Source: Polytrichum commune
Lineage: Eukaryota; Streptophyta; Polytrichopsida; Polytrichales; Polytrichaceae
Direction: 5' to 3'
Assembly: GCA_950295325.1 (NCBI GenBank)
Contig: OX485805.1
Span: forward strand, 49,870,758 to 49,934,757
DNA: 64,000 nucleotides
In this document: positions 10,815-23,784 of the stretch, piece after piece
Layout of the letters: each line of letters starts with the position of its first letter
Position numbering within the stretch: position 1 is the first letter of the stretch
Made by a program: the position numbers and the translations under genes
The notes under the pieces: model-generated
Told to the model about the DNA's origin: nothing
The model's input: the letters and a program-made list of their open reading frames with translations, nothing else
Database searches by the model: none

Positions 10815-13800
10815 ATGGAGGATATGGAGACTTCTGCGTCTGTGAAGAGCTCCAATACAGTCTCGCCTTTCGTCTCCAAAACTCTGGTCCGTTTCTTTTT
10901 TCCCTCTATATCGTTTCTCGTAAGCTTGAATTTTATTGGGTTTTTGGTGTTTTTGGAGAATTTACGGAAGACTTTGTTTTGGTTGCAAATAAGTTCCATT
11001 GACACAATTTTTTGCACAAATAGGTTCCAGGCGACGTTGTGCTGGATCTCAAACAGACCAAGAAGGTGTTGCGAGTTGGCAGTGGCCTGCGACAGGTATT
11101 TCTTTTAACGATTCTTGAGGGCTTATTATAAAGGAGATGAAAAATAAATGGACCTTTCGCTACTGATTTTGTAACCCTCAAAGGACCAAGGGGCTCAATG
11201 TATAATCTATTTACGTAATTCGTAAGGGTCACAAAGTCTTAAAATCATGTTTTTCATATTTTTGGATTTGAAACTTTATTGAGTACAATATCTTATGTCA
11301 AGGAGAAAACAATAGTATACTCATACATAACATTGATGAACAAAATACTAAGTATGTATTGCCATCCAAGGGCACTCAGGCTGTATACTGGAACCCAAAA
11401 TTTCAATAACATTAAGGCAATCAACCGATTTTATAAGTGCACTTGAAGAATGAGTTAATTTTGACACAATTAGCTAGAAATGGAATTATGTAGCTCAAAT
11501 ACTCTTTTTTCCCCGTGGAGAGGCCTCTTGGACACATTGGGTTAATATGGCTTACCCACCGGGTAGAGCTATGTACCCAAAAATTTTAGAGAAGAGGAAA
11601 TGCCAAGTGAAGGCAAGGCTGGAGCCTCCTGGTGACCTTCAACAGGGCTGTGACAAATTGGTTGGGAGGCAGGTAATTGATGAAGGGTTTTTGGTGGATA
11701 CATTTTAGGATGGAGACAGTATAATGACAACAAAAGCAGGTACATTACAATTCCAAAAGAACATCAACAAATACTGGATGGAAGGATCACAGAAAAGGGT
11801 GCGTTATTCTTACAAGTGTGATGTTGGTAGATTTTTGTTTCATTGCAACATGTAAGTTTCTAGGGTATGATTAGAATGTCATCATTTTGAAGCTGGTTTA
11901 CATTGATGTTTCGCTATTAAATCATTACCGTTAGTACCCTTCACCCATGCCAAAAAGATTCAACAAAATGGACTGAAAACAAGGGACCTATGTCACGACA
12001 AAAGTAAAGTATTTCCCGGCCACATGGCTCAAGTGCAAACTTGTGATGATTGCACTAGTGCAAAGGGGAAGTCCTCTTGAAGAAGATTTTGGTTGCTTTA
12101 TATGTGAGCAAGCAACCATCTACTATTTCTCAAGCATTGCAAGTGTTGTGGTGACTAACCTACTTGGGAGTCAGTTTTATCTAATTGTCACGGGCAACTT
12201 TCCACATGGTGCTTCAAGTTCATCTGCAAGTGGCAATTCCTCCCTCATGGTTCAAATGAACCAATGTCCAGAAGAAATTGGAATCTTCTCTCCTTTAGTG
12301 TCCCCATTGGAAAACCCCTAATCTCACATTGGGACCCCCTATCTGACCACATTAGATACTGATGTAGAGAATTTATGATGTTTGCAGTATATACCGAATG
12401 TGGAGGATGTATTAATAGGCATCGTGGTGGATCGGCGTTATGAGGTCAGAGTTTTGATGTTTTCATTGATTTCATTGATTTCAATTCTAGAATATCAGTA
12501 TGAAATTTTGGCGAAGCTGTACTGCTCATGTCTGATAGGTTGATATCAACTTTCAGTTATTATGCCCTAAGATTAGGATATGGTGCTGCATGTCTTCTGA
12601 TCTTCCTCACATTGGCTGTCTTTCTCCTTATGCAGATGTTTATAGTAGATATTGGGGGTCCTGCATTTGCATCACTACCAATTTTGGCGTTTGAGGGTGC
12701 CACTCGTCGCAACACACCTAACCTTCAGGCAGGTTAGCTTTGTGAACACCTTAGGTTTCAATAACTGCATAGTCAGAGCTGGATCTCTTTTGAGTAGAGT
12801 GGCAACTGTGTATCATTTGAGCTTGCTTGTGACTAGGGGCGTAAGAATATGGATGGAAAGCATGAGGAGGTTTTGCTTTCGTTCATCTCTGATTAGAGAT
12901 CATATGTTGGTTGAGAGTTTATCTGCTATAAATATGTTCCAGCACTTCAGTTTGATATTTATATCTCATCCCTTGTGGTTGATTTGCAGATAGGTGCAGC
13001 ACTCTATGCACGTGTTGTCAACGCCCACCGTGACAGTGATCCAGAGCTTGCCTGTACTGATGGTAGGTTGAATAACAACATTTGTCACTTCTCAGCTCTG
13101 TCTCTCATCTCTTATCTTTATATGTTCTTCTTTTAACAGACAAAAACTTCAGGGGGTTGTAGACGTTATGTGTGTTTATTTCTTTAGTGTGTGTAATTTG
13201 AGTGTGCTTCCAAATTAAAGTGTTTCTGTGGCATTCTCTGGTTAGAATGCATTGGTGGTCGAATATGTGCTTTGATGGAGATGTGAAAGAAAATAAGTTA
13301 CACTATTCTGAAGTCTATCTTTGAGCCTGTTAATTCTAAGAGGATATTCTTCATTGAGTGACCAAACTGTCTCTTCTAGTCAGTGTTAGGTTTGGATTCA
13401 TTGGCTTCATTGTCAGGTCTCATCAGATTTCAACTTGTGCTTTCTCTGATTTTATTTCTTTCTACTGTGGTCACTTTTGTTCAGCTTCTGGTAAAGCCGC
13501 AGGCTTTGGACCTTTGAAGGGTGGGTACATTTTTGAGTGCACCACAGGACTCGCGAGGCGGTGAGGCCTGATTACCCTTCACCTATCTGCTTTTTATCAG
13601 CAGACATTTAATTTTTAGTTTTACCTTTGAATGTTTGTGCTTTCCTGTGAAATCAGGTAAACTGCTACATACAAATTACATTGTAGGAGGGTGTTTGTAT
13701 AGCTGTATACTGGTTGAATATGGGTGCATTAAAAGAGAGAATTATAGAGTTCATTCTTGAAGTCTCTCTAAAACTAGTGGTTTGGTAGGGAGTTTGGCCC

Positions 13801-14448
13801 AATTTTGATATTTTATAAGGTTCAACAAGTGTTCAGTGGTGTTGGAACCCCCAATTTTAGTGAAACGAAGGCAACTGTTTTACATTGCCCAAAATCTGGC
13901 TACACAAAAATGAACTCTTTATCAAACTTTCGAGAGCACCATTCTAGGTGCCTTCAAAAGTTTGCCATGAAATTCTCTAAGGATATTATGTTTGTCTTCT
14001 ATGTACGTATTTGGTCAGTGGCTTTGGCAAGAGTTGTTTTGAAAGGCACATGTTACAGTGGTTTAATAAATTTGGAGGATACAAATATGAAGTGGATGTT
14101 TTGGTTGCAGATTATTGAGTAAGCCAACCTGCCCAGTCTTGGAGGCTTTAGGCAAAAGCCTATCGTACGAAATTGCTGTGGGATTAAATGGCCGTGTTTG
14201 GGTAAGCATTTCACTGATCAAGAGCTGCAAGTTTCACTTGTTTGTGGGTGTGTTCCTTTTGTTTCTTTCTGCTACTTGTTTCCAAATGGATGACTGACTG
14301 ACCAACCCAGGTTTTGTTGTAATTGCAGGTGAATGCTGCAAAACCGGCTACAACTATAGTTGTTTCAAATGCAATATTAAATGCTGAGTTTTTATCATCA
14401 GCCCAACAGCACATTATGGTCAAGAAATTGCTTGAAAGCTCTCAATAA
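10815..14448 (+). CDS. RRP40: Exosome complex component RRP40 (EXOSC3), nine exons
   Basis: RRP40 is an S1/KH cap subunit of the RNA exosome, which guides RNA to 3'-5' degradation in nucleus and cytoplasm. Exons: 10815-10886, 11024-11095, 11709-11798, 12388-12444, 12636-12732, 12994-13062, 13485-13560, 14111-14201 and 14329-14448, giving about 247 residues, close to plant homologues. Visible signatures in order: VPGDVVLDL and GSGLRQ (N-terminal domain), then DGDSI..TKAG, KYW...SQKR, the S1-domain stretch LAFEGATRRNTPN, then GKAAGFGPLKGG, the PTCPVLEALGK region and the KH-type GLNGRVWV (GxNG). All joins keep frame. Two joins are ambiguous: the exon 1 donor may be GTCCGT at 10887 or GTAAGC at 10920 (11 more residues), and exon 5/6 has two equivalent splice solutions. 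The stop overlaps an AATAAA at 14444-14449. Confidence 0.95.
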
Positions 14449-15950
14449 ATGTCAGGGATGGTGTACTCCATCCCTTCAATGATATCTTCAAATCACATAA
14501 TACCTTCATCATTGAGGAACAATACACATTGTCCTCCACGCATTGGGGGGTTGGGGAGTGAAACAGGTGACTGGCATAGCAATGATGGTTATCTTTGCTC
14601 TTTGAATGGTCCTTTTTTCTGGGGACTTAGGTGGGTATGATATTGCAGATTTTCACTTTTGGACATGCGATTCCTTAAGGGATTTGTTAAATCAACCACG
14701 TAGTTATTAAAACGACCGCAGAGAAGGATGATGCAATCACAACTTTTCAAAATTTGATTTTTCATCGTACATTTGCAGAGGAGCAAGGTATCAGCTCTGG
14801 CCAACTTGGATGACAAGTCAGAGCCTAGTCGACACCTTACATATTAATTGTGGTCATTTTTACCAGTGTGTGGTCGGTTTAATAATCCCCTTTATTCCTC
14901 TGATTGGTCAATTGCATCAATAGAGTTTTGGTTTAATTTGATATAATGTTTGGTGAAGAGCTGGTTGTTTGCATTCAAGATCTTCCATGTTTTTAGTAAG
15001 TTCTCGGTGCATGCTTGGAGATAGTGTGAAGGTTTGAACATTTTATAACAGTTCATTGAGGGTCAAACTCATTTTGACATGCCAAGAGGTATGAAAACAA
15101 CTTTGATCCTTGATGAACCAAAATAGATTGGTCTTTGTTCAAATTCAAACACTACCTTCAAGCATGCACCACAAGTGGAAAGAAGTTATTGATTTGTATG
15201 CAAAACGACCAATGGGAAATCATAGGGGACCAACTCCTGACAAAATTCTCGATAAATGAAAGGATAACTGTAATGTTCAGAAAATCCACTAGAATTTGCC
15301 TAAATACTAAGGACAGATTGTTTCTGATTTTAAAGCAGCATCGATTCCTAGTTATGTGATTGTAAAATGAAACCATGGTAACTGCATCGTGTAACCTTCA
15401 GGTTAGTTTCAATATCTGATGTCAGAATGAAATATTTCTAGGCTATGTTTAACCTAGGCACCTCAAATTAAGTTCTTTCAAGATTGGAAAAGCTGACAGC
15501 ATGACACTTCAGAAAAAGTTGCTCAATGTTTGCATCTTTTTGACAACTTGTATTGGCTTTGTCAGTCAGTTTTGCACCATCATGAACCTCTTGTCTTGGT
15601 AGTGTTCAATTTTCATTACATTTTCCCCACTTTATCTTGAGCATCTTGTGGTTGAAATTTCAAGTGTTGTAGCATTCTGAAGACATATCTTGTAGTCATT
15701 GATTGATGGAGTTTACTATAGTTTGCCATATACGAATCTGATGCACAAAGAGGACCGGAGTGCTGATCAAAATTTGAGATATTCATCTGATAATGGTATT
15801 CGATATCTAACGGTCAGATACATGACAAGTTTGAGTCATAGTTATATTTCATTCGCTGGAGAGACTGTGCCTTCAGATGTCATTCCGCTTATGTATGACA
15901 ATTTGTGGTTTGTTTATGTGCAGTTTCTCATAATCATTTAACCTGATTTT
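14449..15950. other. RRP40 downstream region
   Basis: The start should contain the RRP40 3' UTR; no poly(A) site could be fixed. No gene, inverted-end element or tandem repeat was recognised in the remainder. Confidence 0.5.
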
Positions 15951-15954
15951 AGTG

Positions 15955-16515
15955 TAGTGCACCGTTTATGGTATTTAGTGTCACATGCGTAATGGTGCCA
16001 CTTTACCCTATTTTGAGGCGTATGCTAGATTACATTGATGATTAGCGAATTCACCATAAATGTCACCTCCTAACACCTGGCATTCAAGTGCGCTTACTAA
16101 TATCTTGGCATGAGTATGTTCAATAATGTTATGAGGTGCATGCATGTGTTCCACAATGGTCTGCAAGTCGACTAAAGTGCATACAAATGGCACTTGCCAT
16201 TAGTATGCTCAAGAATATCTTTACGTTGCATTCTAAAATGAAACACATGGCACTTGTTGTTAGTACACTCAAAAGTATCTTCCCTATGCATACTAAAATG
16301 CAAGACTATCATCTAAAGTATTCCAATGTGCTACTCTAAATGTCATGACGTAAATGCTTTTTCAGTTGAAGAAGTTGCTTATGTTGATGGATGGAATCAT
16401 ATTGGCAATTAGCGGGCGTGACACTTTGAGACCTCTAGGCACCTAGTGTAGGCCCTTTGCAAGTAGTGTAGGTGATACTAACTACCATAACCAATGCAAT
16501 ATAGATGCAACGACT
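15955..16515 (+). repeat. Dispersed repeat, copy A
   Basis: About 550 bp that align in direct orientation with 58310-58860, for example CATTCAAGTG followed by GCTTACTAATA, then ACAATGGTCT and ACTATCATCT in the same order. Divergence is substantial with many small indels. No terminal inverted repeats or target duplication were found. Confidence 0.7.
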
Positions 16516-16934
16516 CTTTCATTGTTTATTTTCCAATCTTCATTTTTGTAAGGAATTTTAAGCAATGAATGAAATGAAATGAAATCGATTTTAAAGTCTG
16601 TGGAGCCAAAAGGCTCATGGGACTGAAAGTACATCATGATGGTTTCAAACTAGCTAGTTTCCTAGAATGGCAGAGTGCGGTAGCCTTCATGGGATAGAGG
16701 CTAATGTCAACTTTGCAGTCCAGCTGAAAGAAGAATTTGAGGCTCCCTAATACTACATTCTCAAATAATGATGAAAACTTATCTCTAAATGAGGTTATAT
16801 TAGGGACATTCCAACACAAAATGTGCCTCATTTTCAACTGCATTATAAAGAGCAAAAGTGGCATAATATGTTAACTCTAGATGTGCATTAGAAGGCTTTG
16901 CACTATACAACAATGATCCCAAGTTCCTTTTTCC

Positions 16935-17271
16935 CTCAGGGGGGGCAGTGTGTTAAAAAGTTAAGGATATAGGTGCGAACAACCACTATTTTATAGGGGG
17001 GTATTACTTTCAATTCTCTTCTTTTTTTCACATGCTATCATTATGTAAATTTCTACTTTGGGTTAATAGAAAAATGGCTTGCATTACTTATAATTCCAAA
17101 TTATCTATTATTCCATACCCTATAGTACTTTAAAGATGTTCAGTGCCATTTTTGATACCCTATATTACTCTTAAGTCCATTTATAACTTTTAGCTCCCAT
17201 GTTCTTAAAATACCCTATCATTTGTTTGCAAGTATGTTGCTACTCCAACCAATGACTACCCCCCCCCCGAG
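16935..17271. mobile_element. 337-bp hAT-like MITE, copy 1
   Basis: Left end CTCAGGGGGGGCAGT, right end ACTACCCCCCCCCCGAG, flanked by the perfect 8-bp direct repeat CTTTTTCC (16927-16934 and 17272-17279). The interior matches the copy at 45618-45958 nearly base for base (shared words GATATAGGTGCGAAC and ATACCCTATAGTACTTT). It has no coding capacity. Confidence 0.9.
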
Positions 17272-19940
17272 CTTTTTCCAAGAATTTCAACGTCTCTAAT
17301 TATGGCTTCAACAATAAAATCTATTTGAAGAGAGTTTACTAAATTAGAAACATTAATAATTAGAAATTTCCAGGACGGGGAAGGAAGAAGGAAAAGCTGG
17401 TTTTGAGATTGTTTGGAGTTCAAGCATATTGCCACTAGCATAGTAACAATGCAACATGGTTGAACCTGAACTAGAACTACCATGACTTCATGTAATAAGA
17501 TAAAGTATCCATAAAGAGTGCAACTAGATAAAAACAACAATGCACACGAGTGGAATTATGAATTTGAACCAGAACTTGAATGACTTACCTTATTGTAATA
17601 TACAATTTCTCGTGCCATAAATTAATTATGTCACATTTAAGATTGGTTCAGAAAAGAAAAAAGAAAAAGTAACGCTAGTATATGATACCAACGTGAATGC
17701 GAGCCCATTAGCCATGCACTGATCACGGTATTCCTCACACATGATAAAATAGAATAAATCAACGGTTGTGAGCATTCAGAGTGCCATGGTCTCCTGGTTT
17801 TGTGTTAGGCCTACCTCCAAGAGGTGGTTTTTGAAAATAGTCCAAGTGACCATTGGAACATGATCCATTCGATGCCATGTAGGAATCTGTGTAGACTTTA
17901 CATCCATCTTGCATGCACATACTCCGTTGGTCCCTCAAGCGTAGTGTGAAGCGAACTTGGACCGGCTCCGCCTTTTCCACCAATGAGAGTGCTTGAAGTG
18001 TAATGGTCATGGGCTCTCAGTCTCGTGTGTGCAGTGGCCCTAAGCCTTAACATGGGAGCGGTATCTTTGCATTCTCCTTCTATAACTAGCTATGGGTGCT
18101 TCTAAATTCACCGAGCGGGATATGTGAACTCACAAAAGAAGGCCACGAGCCTCAAATGGGACATGTGGCCCTTGTGGGTGAAGGCCTAGAGCTTCTAGAT
18201 TCCGAAATTGGAACATCTCGGGGAAATTATGTTGTCGTATTCTTGGTCTCATAAGACCCTACAAAGCCTGCTTATATAACAACACTATGTTTTAATGATG
18301 GTATGACAACCCCCATATTATGTTAAACGAAAAAAGTACACTTCTTTATTTTCTTGATTAAATGCATACCACATTTGATGTGGCATGACCATTACGATTC
18401 CACACATATGCTATTATAAGTTGATCACTTGGTATGGATGAAGTGCAACGTGTGTTCCTTCGTGGCAAATATTCCATCACGGATGTTGTGCACAACATCG
18501 GCACCTAAGGAATAAAGGCAACACACATGTTCAACACATAAGTTACCCGGTCTACAAGCTATATATGAGTGATGAAAACCAATAGAGTCCTATAGAGTAC
18601 TCAGGTACTTGACAAACGTGAGGCCTTCCAAGTGCTAACTTCCACGGAACTGTATTGGTATAACATGCTTGCAAGTCACAAACTGTGAACTTTGAATGAT
18701 ATTGCCATACACAGAAGTAGCACATAATATGTGGGTTCTTCCAATTAGGGTCATTAGTTTGGGGACCCTAATAAACATTTAGAATTCAAACAACAGCAAC
18801 AACCCTTAAAAGCAAGGGTCAATGAGTGGTATGAATACCATATTGGGGACAAATGTCATATGCTCACATATGGGGGACCCTAGTGGCATCCACACTGCCC
18901 TCTATGACCAAAATCACATTTCCATTCGGAGTCAAGATTATAGATGCATGTATGAAACAAAACATAAACCTCAACCCCATCAAATACCTCAACATGCTAA
19001 TGCTAAATAAACTCTCTCTCTCTCTCTCTCCATGCACATAAACATAAAATCCCAAGAAAACATGGGAGTCGCAAAGGTGTTTGGTTTCTCATTGACAATG
19101 TCAATTACATGATCGCAAATTTCATGCATCGCTAACTTATCCATGGGCCTTTTGGGACCAACCACACTGCTCAAAACTAGGGTGAAATCTCCCTCCTGAT
19201 ACACCTACTCGTTACATCATTTACCCACAATAGAGCCCAGTAATGCTCAACCCGGCCCACTCTCCAAAGTGGGTGTCTCTAGCCATGGAAGCTAAGATAA
19301 AGTTAAAAAATCGGGGTAGGGATTTATTAAGTCATGTGCGTATTCGTCGGGCTTTCATGCACATTGAGAATAAACCGGAAGGATGCATTGGGCAATCATG
19401 ATTGTCAAAGTAATCATTCTTATGTCAACTCATAGGGACATTCTTCCTTTATTATTCCATGGCTTCTCGCATGTCATTGCTTTTTACTTGGAACACAAAA
19501 TCATTACCTTGGAACATGAACACAATGCACGTGGAGAACAAGGGAAGACCCATGATTACATGCATTTGAGAGAGAGCTGACTAATCTTGCCTTGATCAAT
19601 GTCTTGTCCTGATAGGATATGTCATCACTATATAGGTAGAGTTAAATTATGACAACATACATCCCTTGGAAGTATCATGGTAATCAAGTTTATGAATTAC
19701 TATCCGTTCCACATCTTGTTATTCCACTCTTTTTCCGTTGCAAAACTGTTGGAATTTTGTTCATACCTGTTGTTCATCTTAAGCAAATTATGTAAGGCAT
19801 ACATATGCATACATAATGCTCCATCTCTTATTTTTTGTAGGAAAATCAAGAATCTCATACTTTATTCGATTCACCTTGTATAGTTAATTGCCTATACTGG
19901 TTGTCTGTTTCTTGATCTATTTTATATAATTCCAATTGCT
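17272..19940. other. Intergenic DNA with one coding-like fragment
   Basis: Mostly featureless. The stretch 17700-18200 is GC-richer and on the minus strand reads as protein-like sequence (18010-17759, including VYTDSYMASNGSC and LGGRPNTKPGDHGT) that looks like a decayed exon, but I could not assign a family. A CT microsatellite lies at about 19012-19030. Confidence 0.4.
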
Positions 19941-19943
19941 TTA

Positions 19944-21215
19944 TTACCACAAGGTGCATAGAGCTCAAGTTGAGGATCAATTAGAGAATATAGAGAGAAA
20001 GTTGGTATAAAAACAAGAAAGACTCAAATTCAATTCCAGACACAAAGCAAGTAGTCTTTAGGATTTGAAATGAGTGAACAAATCTTCGGAAGGTGTGTAG
20101 CACTTGTAGAAGAAGTCCTCACTTGTGCCCATGCTCCCCAAGAATACCACAAAGTATGTCAATAGAACGTACAACATGTGTTAGCAGACCTCTTACTTGT
20201 TATCGATGTCAAAAAGGCTTTACCACTTCCTTAGAGGTAGGTACTCTACACCATTACTACATTCTCTTGTTATACAAAATCATAAAAATACATTAACGGA
20301 TAATCATGTAACTTAAGCAAGATTTGTGCTAAAAGTACCTAGTCACATTCCAAATGTAAGTTGTTTGCATACAAGGCTTATATTTCCACCTTGAAATCCT
20401 CATAGGTTGAGCTTGATGTGCTCATCTTGCCGTTTAGTATGAGTGCTAGTATTCCGTCAATCACAGTAGCAGACCTTGAATATAACTAAGCAGGCAAAAA
20501 ATCAAACTCTGGTGCCGTAGAGTTTGAGGCTACGAATTTTTTTTCTTCCTGATAGCGCTCTCGATGTTGTGACCTGTCTACGTCGGCTAGGGCTACAAAA
20601 CCTTGCCGCGAGTCGCAGACACTCAGAGTTCTCTCAGCAGGAGCAACTTCTTGTACTGGAAAGCTACAGCGCCGCCCTCACAGTTCCCTCGACAAGCACT
20701 GAAGGCTACAATGCTGGAGGTCCCCCCGGGACTTACTGGCGTATTTCTCTGTTGCTTCTGCCACTTTTTTCCCGAGCAACCCTTGAAGGAATCTTAAATT
20801 TCAAGAAAACAAGATAATGAGAGAGAGAGATTGTAGAGACTACATATAGCTCAATCATCCTTCTGTAAATAATGATAAAATACCTCTAAATATTTATGGA
20901 ATATTGTTAAGGAGGCTCCACTATTGGAAACCAATGGTGAAAATTCAGCAGAGATTGACAAGTGTGAATCGTAGACAAATGTTGGTGCACTGTTTACTAC
21001 AATTAGTGTTGGAAACAGAGAGGTCAGCAAGAATCTAGCAGTGGCTTGAAGAGCAGTCACCTTAGAAATGAACCTCTTGAAACACCAGATAACTTAGGCT
21101 TGGATCCAAAGTCTTCAACCCAGCCATCCGTTCTAGCTTTGCATAACGACGACGGGAAAAGTAATGATATAGTACATGATCTAATACAACTTGAAGAAAT
21201 TAGCTTGGGAGTTTA
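19944..21215 (+). pseudogene. Decayed multi-exon gene, identity unknown
   Basis: Several short stretches read as ordinary protein on the plus strand but are broken by stops. At about 19953-20060: VHRAQVEDQLENIERKL, coiled-coil-like. At about 20085-20238: RCVALVEEVLTCAH and VQHVLADLLLVIDVKKALP with an in-frame TAG between, then a GTAGGT donor. At about 20406-20540: a segment after an AG acceptor containing SIPSITVADLEY and KKSNSGAVEFEA. At 20590-20700: RHSEFSQQEQLLVLES. At 20890-21215: frames shifted against each other with EAPLLETNGENSAEID and NDIVHDLIQLEEISLGV. Consistent strand, plausible splice sites and repeated in-frame stops suggest a pseudogene lying convergent to GPAT. I do not recognise the parent protein. 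Confidence 0.4.
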
Positions 21216-21527
21216 GTGCCTTGAGGCTACCTGAGGCAGAAGTCTCAGATAAAAAGTTTCAAGTTGCCTCCATCATTCAAGACCCAGGCAACCAACGTGC
21301 CCATACCCTATTGTTGTACATTGAACTAACAATTTCAAGTTGCTAATTATTGCCGCAAGGCCATGAATAGGTATACTCGGTCGGGAATTACAACCGAGGA
21401 TATGGTACCAATTGCAAATGAGTGGGCAGTGGGCACTGGGTGGAGCTCATAATTAAGTTAAACTAACGAGCTACAACAATCGTTGTTCTATATCCTGGCA
21501 GAAAAACATAGAGCCTCGTGCCCATCA

Positions 21528-23784
21528 TCACTGCTTTGCGGGTTTTGTAGGTACTGTCCCGTCTGTGCCAGTGAGAAGCCTATATTTGTCCTTGCGCGTA
21601 AAATCTGTGCATTGGAAGCCGAGGGAGTTGGCAAGGAGTCGCTGGATATAGTTGGCGACTTCGAAGGAGGATTTCCCGCCAGCGACCATGAGCTCATGGG
21701 GAAGCTCGTCGAGGAATGTGACCTCGTACACGGGGCGAGGGTTCATGTATGCGAAGAACGGGTCCATGGCCTTGTTACCCCGGGCCGTGGTGCCGTGGAA
21801 CATCGTCATCTTGTTGACCATCGTGACAGGCACGATCCTGTTGCTCAGCTCTGCAAACAGCGCAGAGAATCGTAGCAAGAAGGGCTCCCGACATGTGGTG
21901 CCCTCGGGGCAGAGTGTTAGCTCGCCCTTCTCGAGCAGCTGCCGCATCTGTGCGGCATCCTTTGCACGGTCACGGCAAAGCTCGACTGTGGGGATTGGAG
22001 ACAAGATCGCAGAGACACGTGAGATTGAGTATGTTACAGTCGCGATAGGTCGGCCTAGGGAAACGGCCAGGATGATAGGGTCCAACAACGTGCGATGGTT
22101 GCAAACAAATAGCCTGCCCGAGTCGCCCTCGCTTGGTGGAGGTGGGGGTGTGCCCCTCACCACTATGTTGACTCCCAACACCAGGTATGCCATGCGCATG
22201 TACTTCATGGGAACTACTTTGCCCACCATTACACGAATGACAGAGATGACAAAGGCAAGAGGCATCCACATCAGCACAAGGAGTGCATGCCCAGGGGTAG
22301 GGAGGTTCACCAACCGGCCATCATGAAAGATGATGGGATTTGGTAGGTCTTGTCTCTTCACTGCTTCAACTTTCGTTGCGGGAACTATGTATGCATCCTG
22401 CACATGACTCCCATCCATGATAACTCAAACTCAGCACAAATACCAGCAAAGGTATTAACACACTCAAAGATGCATGCATCTCTATGTTTCATGTCACTGA
22501 CAAGTGAACACATCCTGAGTACACAGGGAGTAAAGAATTTCTCAATTTATTAGCAGAAATGACAACTGGTCTCGACGGCAGAGGGAAGTGCAAAATATTT
22601 GAAATACTAGAAACACCTATGCAAATTATCAGGACTCAAAATTCACACACCAAGTCAAGTTAATGTATGCGAATCTCCACCTGGAGACTGGTAATGTGAA
22701 GGCAGCGGTTATGGCGATAGGAAATTGAATGGAAGAACAGCGATAACTCAGGGCAACGTTTTCCAGTATGCTAGTCATGCTCAAGACAAACTCAAAGCCT
22801 AACCTCGTCTGATCTTTCAAATTTGGAAAGCGTAGGGATGAATTCACAGGGATACGATCAGCACAAGAACAAGTGGATCGATGTCATCGACACCTGTGAA
22901 CCGAAATATTCCCCTGTTTGAACAATTTTCGTATATCATAACCATGGTTCGTCAGAGAAGTCTTGATTGCTTCTGATCAAGATCATCAACAAGCCACCAC
23001 AATCAGGATGTTTTGCGACTAAAGGACCAGCTCTGAGAGTGGCTATAGAGTAAGAGGGAACAACCTCTGGAAGTCGAACCACGTGGACAAGGAAAACAAG
23101 GTTTCTAAATTGTGGTAAGCCATGAGCATTAGCGTTAATTTAAAGTGGCTGGGGATTGCATACCTTGCAGAGGGCCATGAAGGGGAAATCCGTGACGCGG
23201 TCGCCAAGTCCAAGGTGTGGACGCTCGGGCCCGAAAGCTTGCTTAAGCGCTTTTGCTTTGTGCTCGCCAACAAGGACGCCGGGCTTGCACAGGAAGCCGG
23301 TGGCGCGACCTTGCTCGTCCACCTCAATCTCGCTGCCAAGCACCTCGTCCGCCCCAAGAACCGTCTTCAAGAACGGCTCCACCATAATGCGCGGGTTGGC
23401 CGTGAGCACATACCGACGACCAAAGCTAGAGAATACGCGCCAAGTGTCCGGATGCAGGTCTTCGGCATAGAACTTGGTGAGCACCGCGCCCGCCACGGCC
23501 TTGATATCCTTCACTGGAAGCCCCGCAAATGTGAGCCAGATCATGAGCTTGATCCCCGACGCTTCGTCAACAAAATGATACAAAATCCAGATCACCGGCG
23601 CCATGACCAGCAGACGGAGTGCACGAAAGTATCCGCCTGCCTCGAAAGCTACTAGAAAGAAGTACGGGAAGGAGCTTCGCCCCCGCACCAGCGTCCCGTC
23701 CAAATCCGCCACCACCGTCTCGCTTCTCCGTTGCTCCCCGGAGCTGCAATTTTCCACGCTTGGGAATCTGTAGTGCCCCGCCAT
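21528..23784 (-). CDS. GPAT: sn-2 glycerol-3-phosphate acyltransferase, GPAT4/6/8-like
   Basis: Land-plant GPATs of this group acylate glycerol-3-phosphate at sn-2 in the ER and, through an N-terminal HAD phosphatase domain, release 2-monoacylglycerol for cutin or suberin. Exon 1 is 23784-23164, ending CTGCAAG before GTATGC; exon 2 is 22397-21528, starting after TGTGCAG; the join gives FMALCK-DAYIVP in phase 0. The protein is about 496 residues (family about 500). Phosphatase motif I DLDGTL (near residue 27) and motif III GDRVTD are intact, as in GPAT4/6/8 and unlike GPAT5/7. Acyltransferase blocks are intact: NHRTLLDP (near 307), the SPIPTVEL region, [16 protein letters not shown] (near 370) and RIVPV. 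A hydrophobic segment precedes block I. I chose the ATG at 23784 because its distance to DLDGTL matches homologues; in-frame ATGs at 23811 and 23853 would add 9 or 23 residues. Confidence 0.93.

Noticed and set aside
21652-22326. 224-codon plus-strand frame opposite GPAT exon 2
   Set aside because: It is the antisense shadow of a well-supported GC-rich exon and has no family resemblance.
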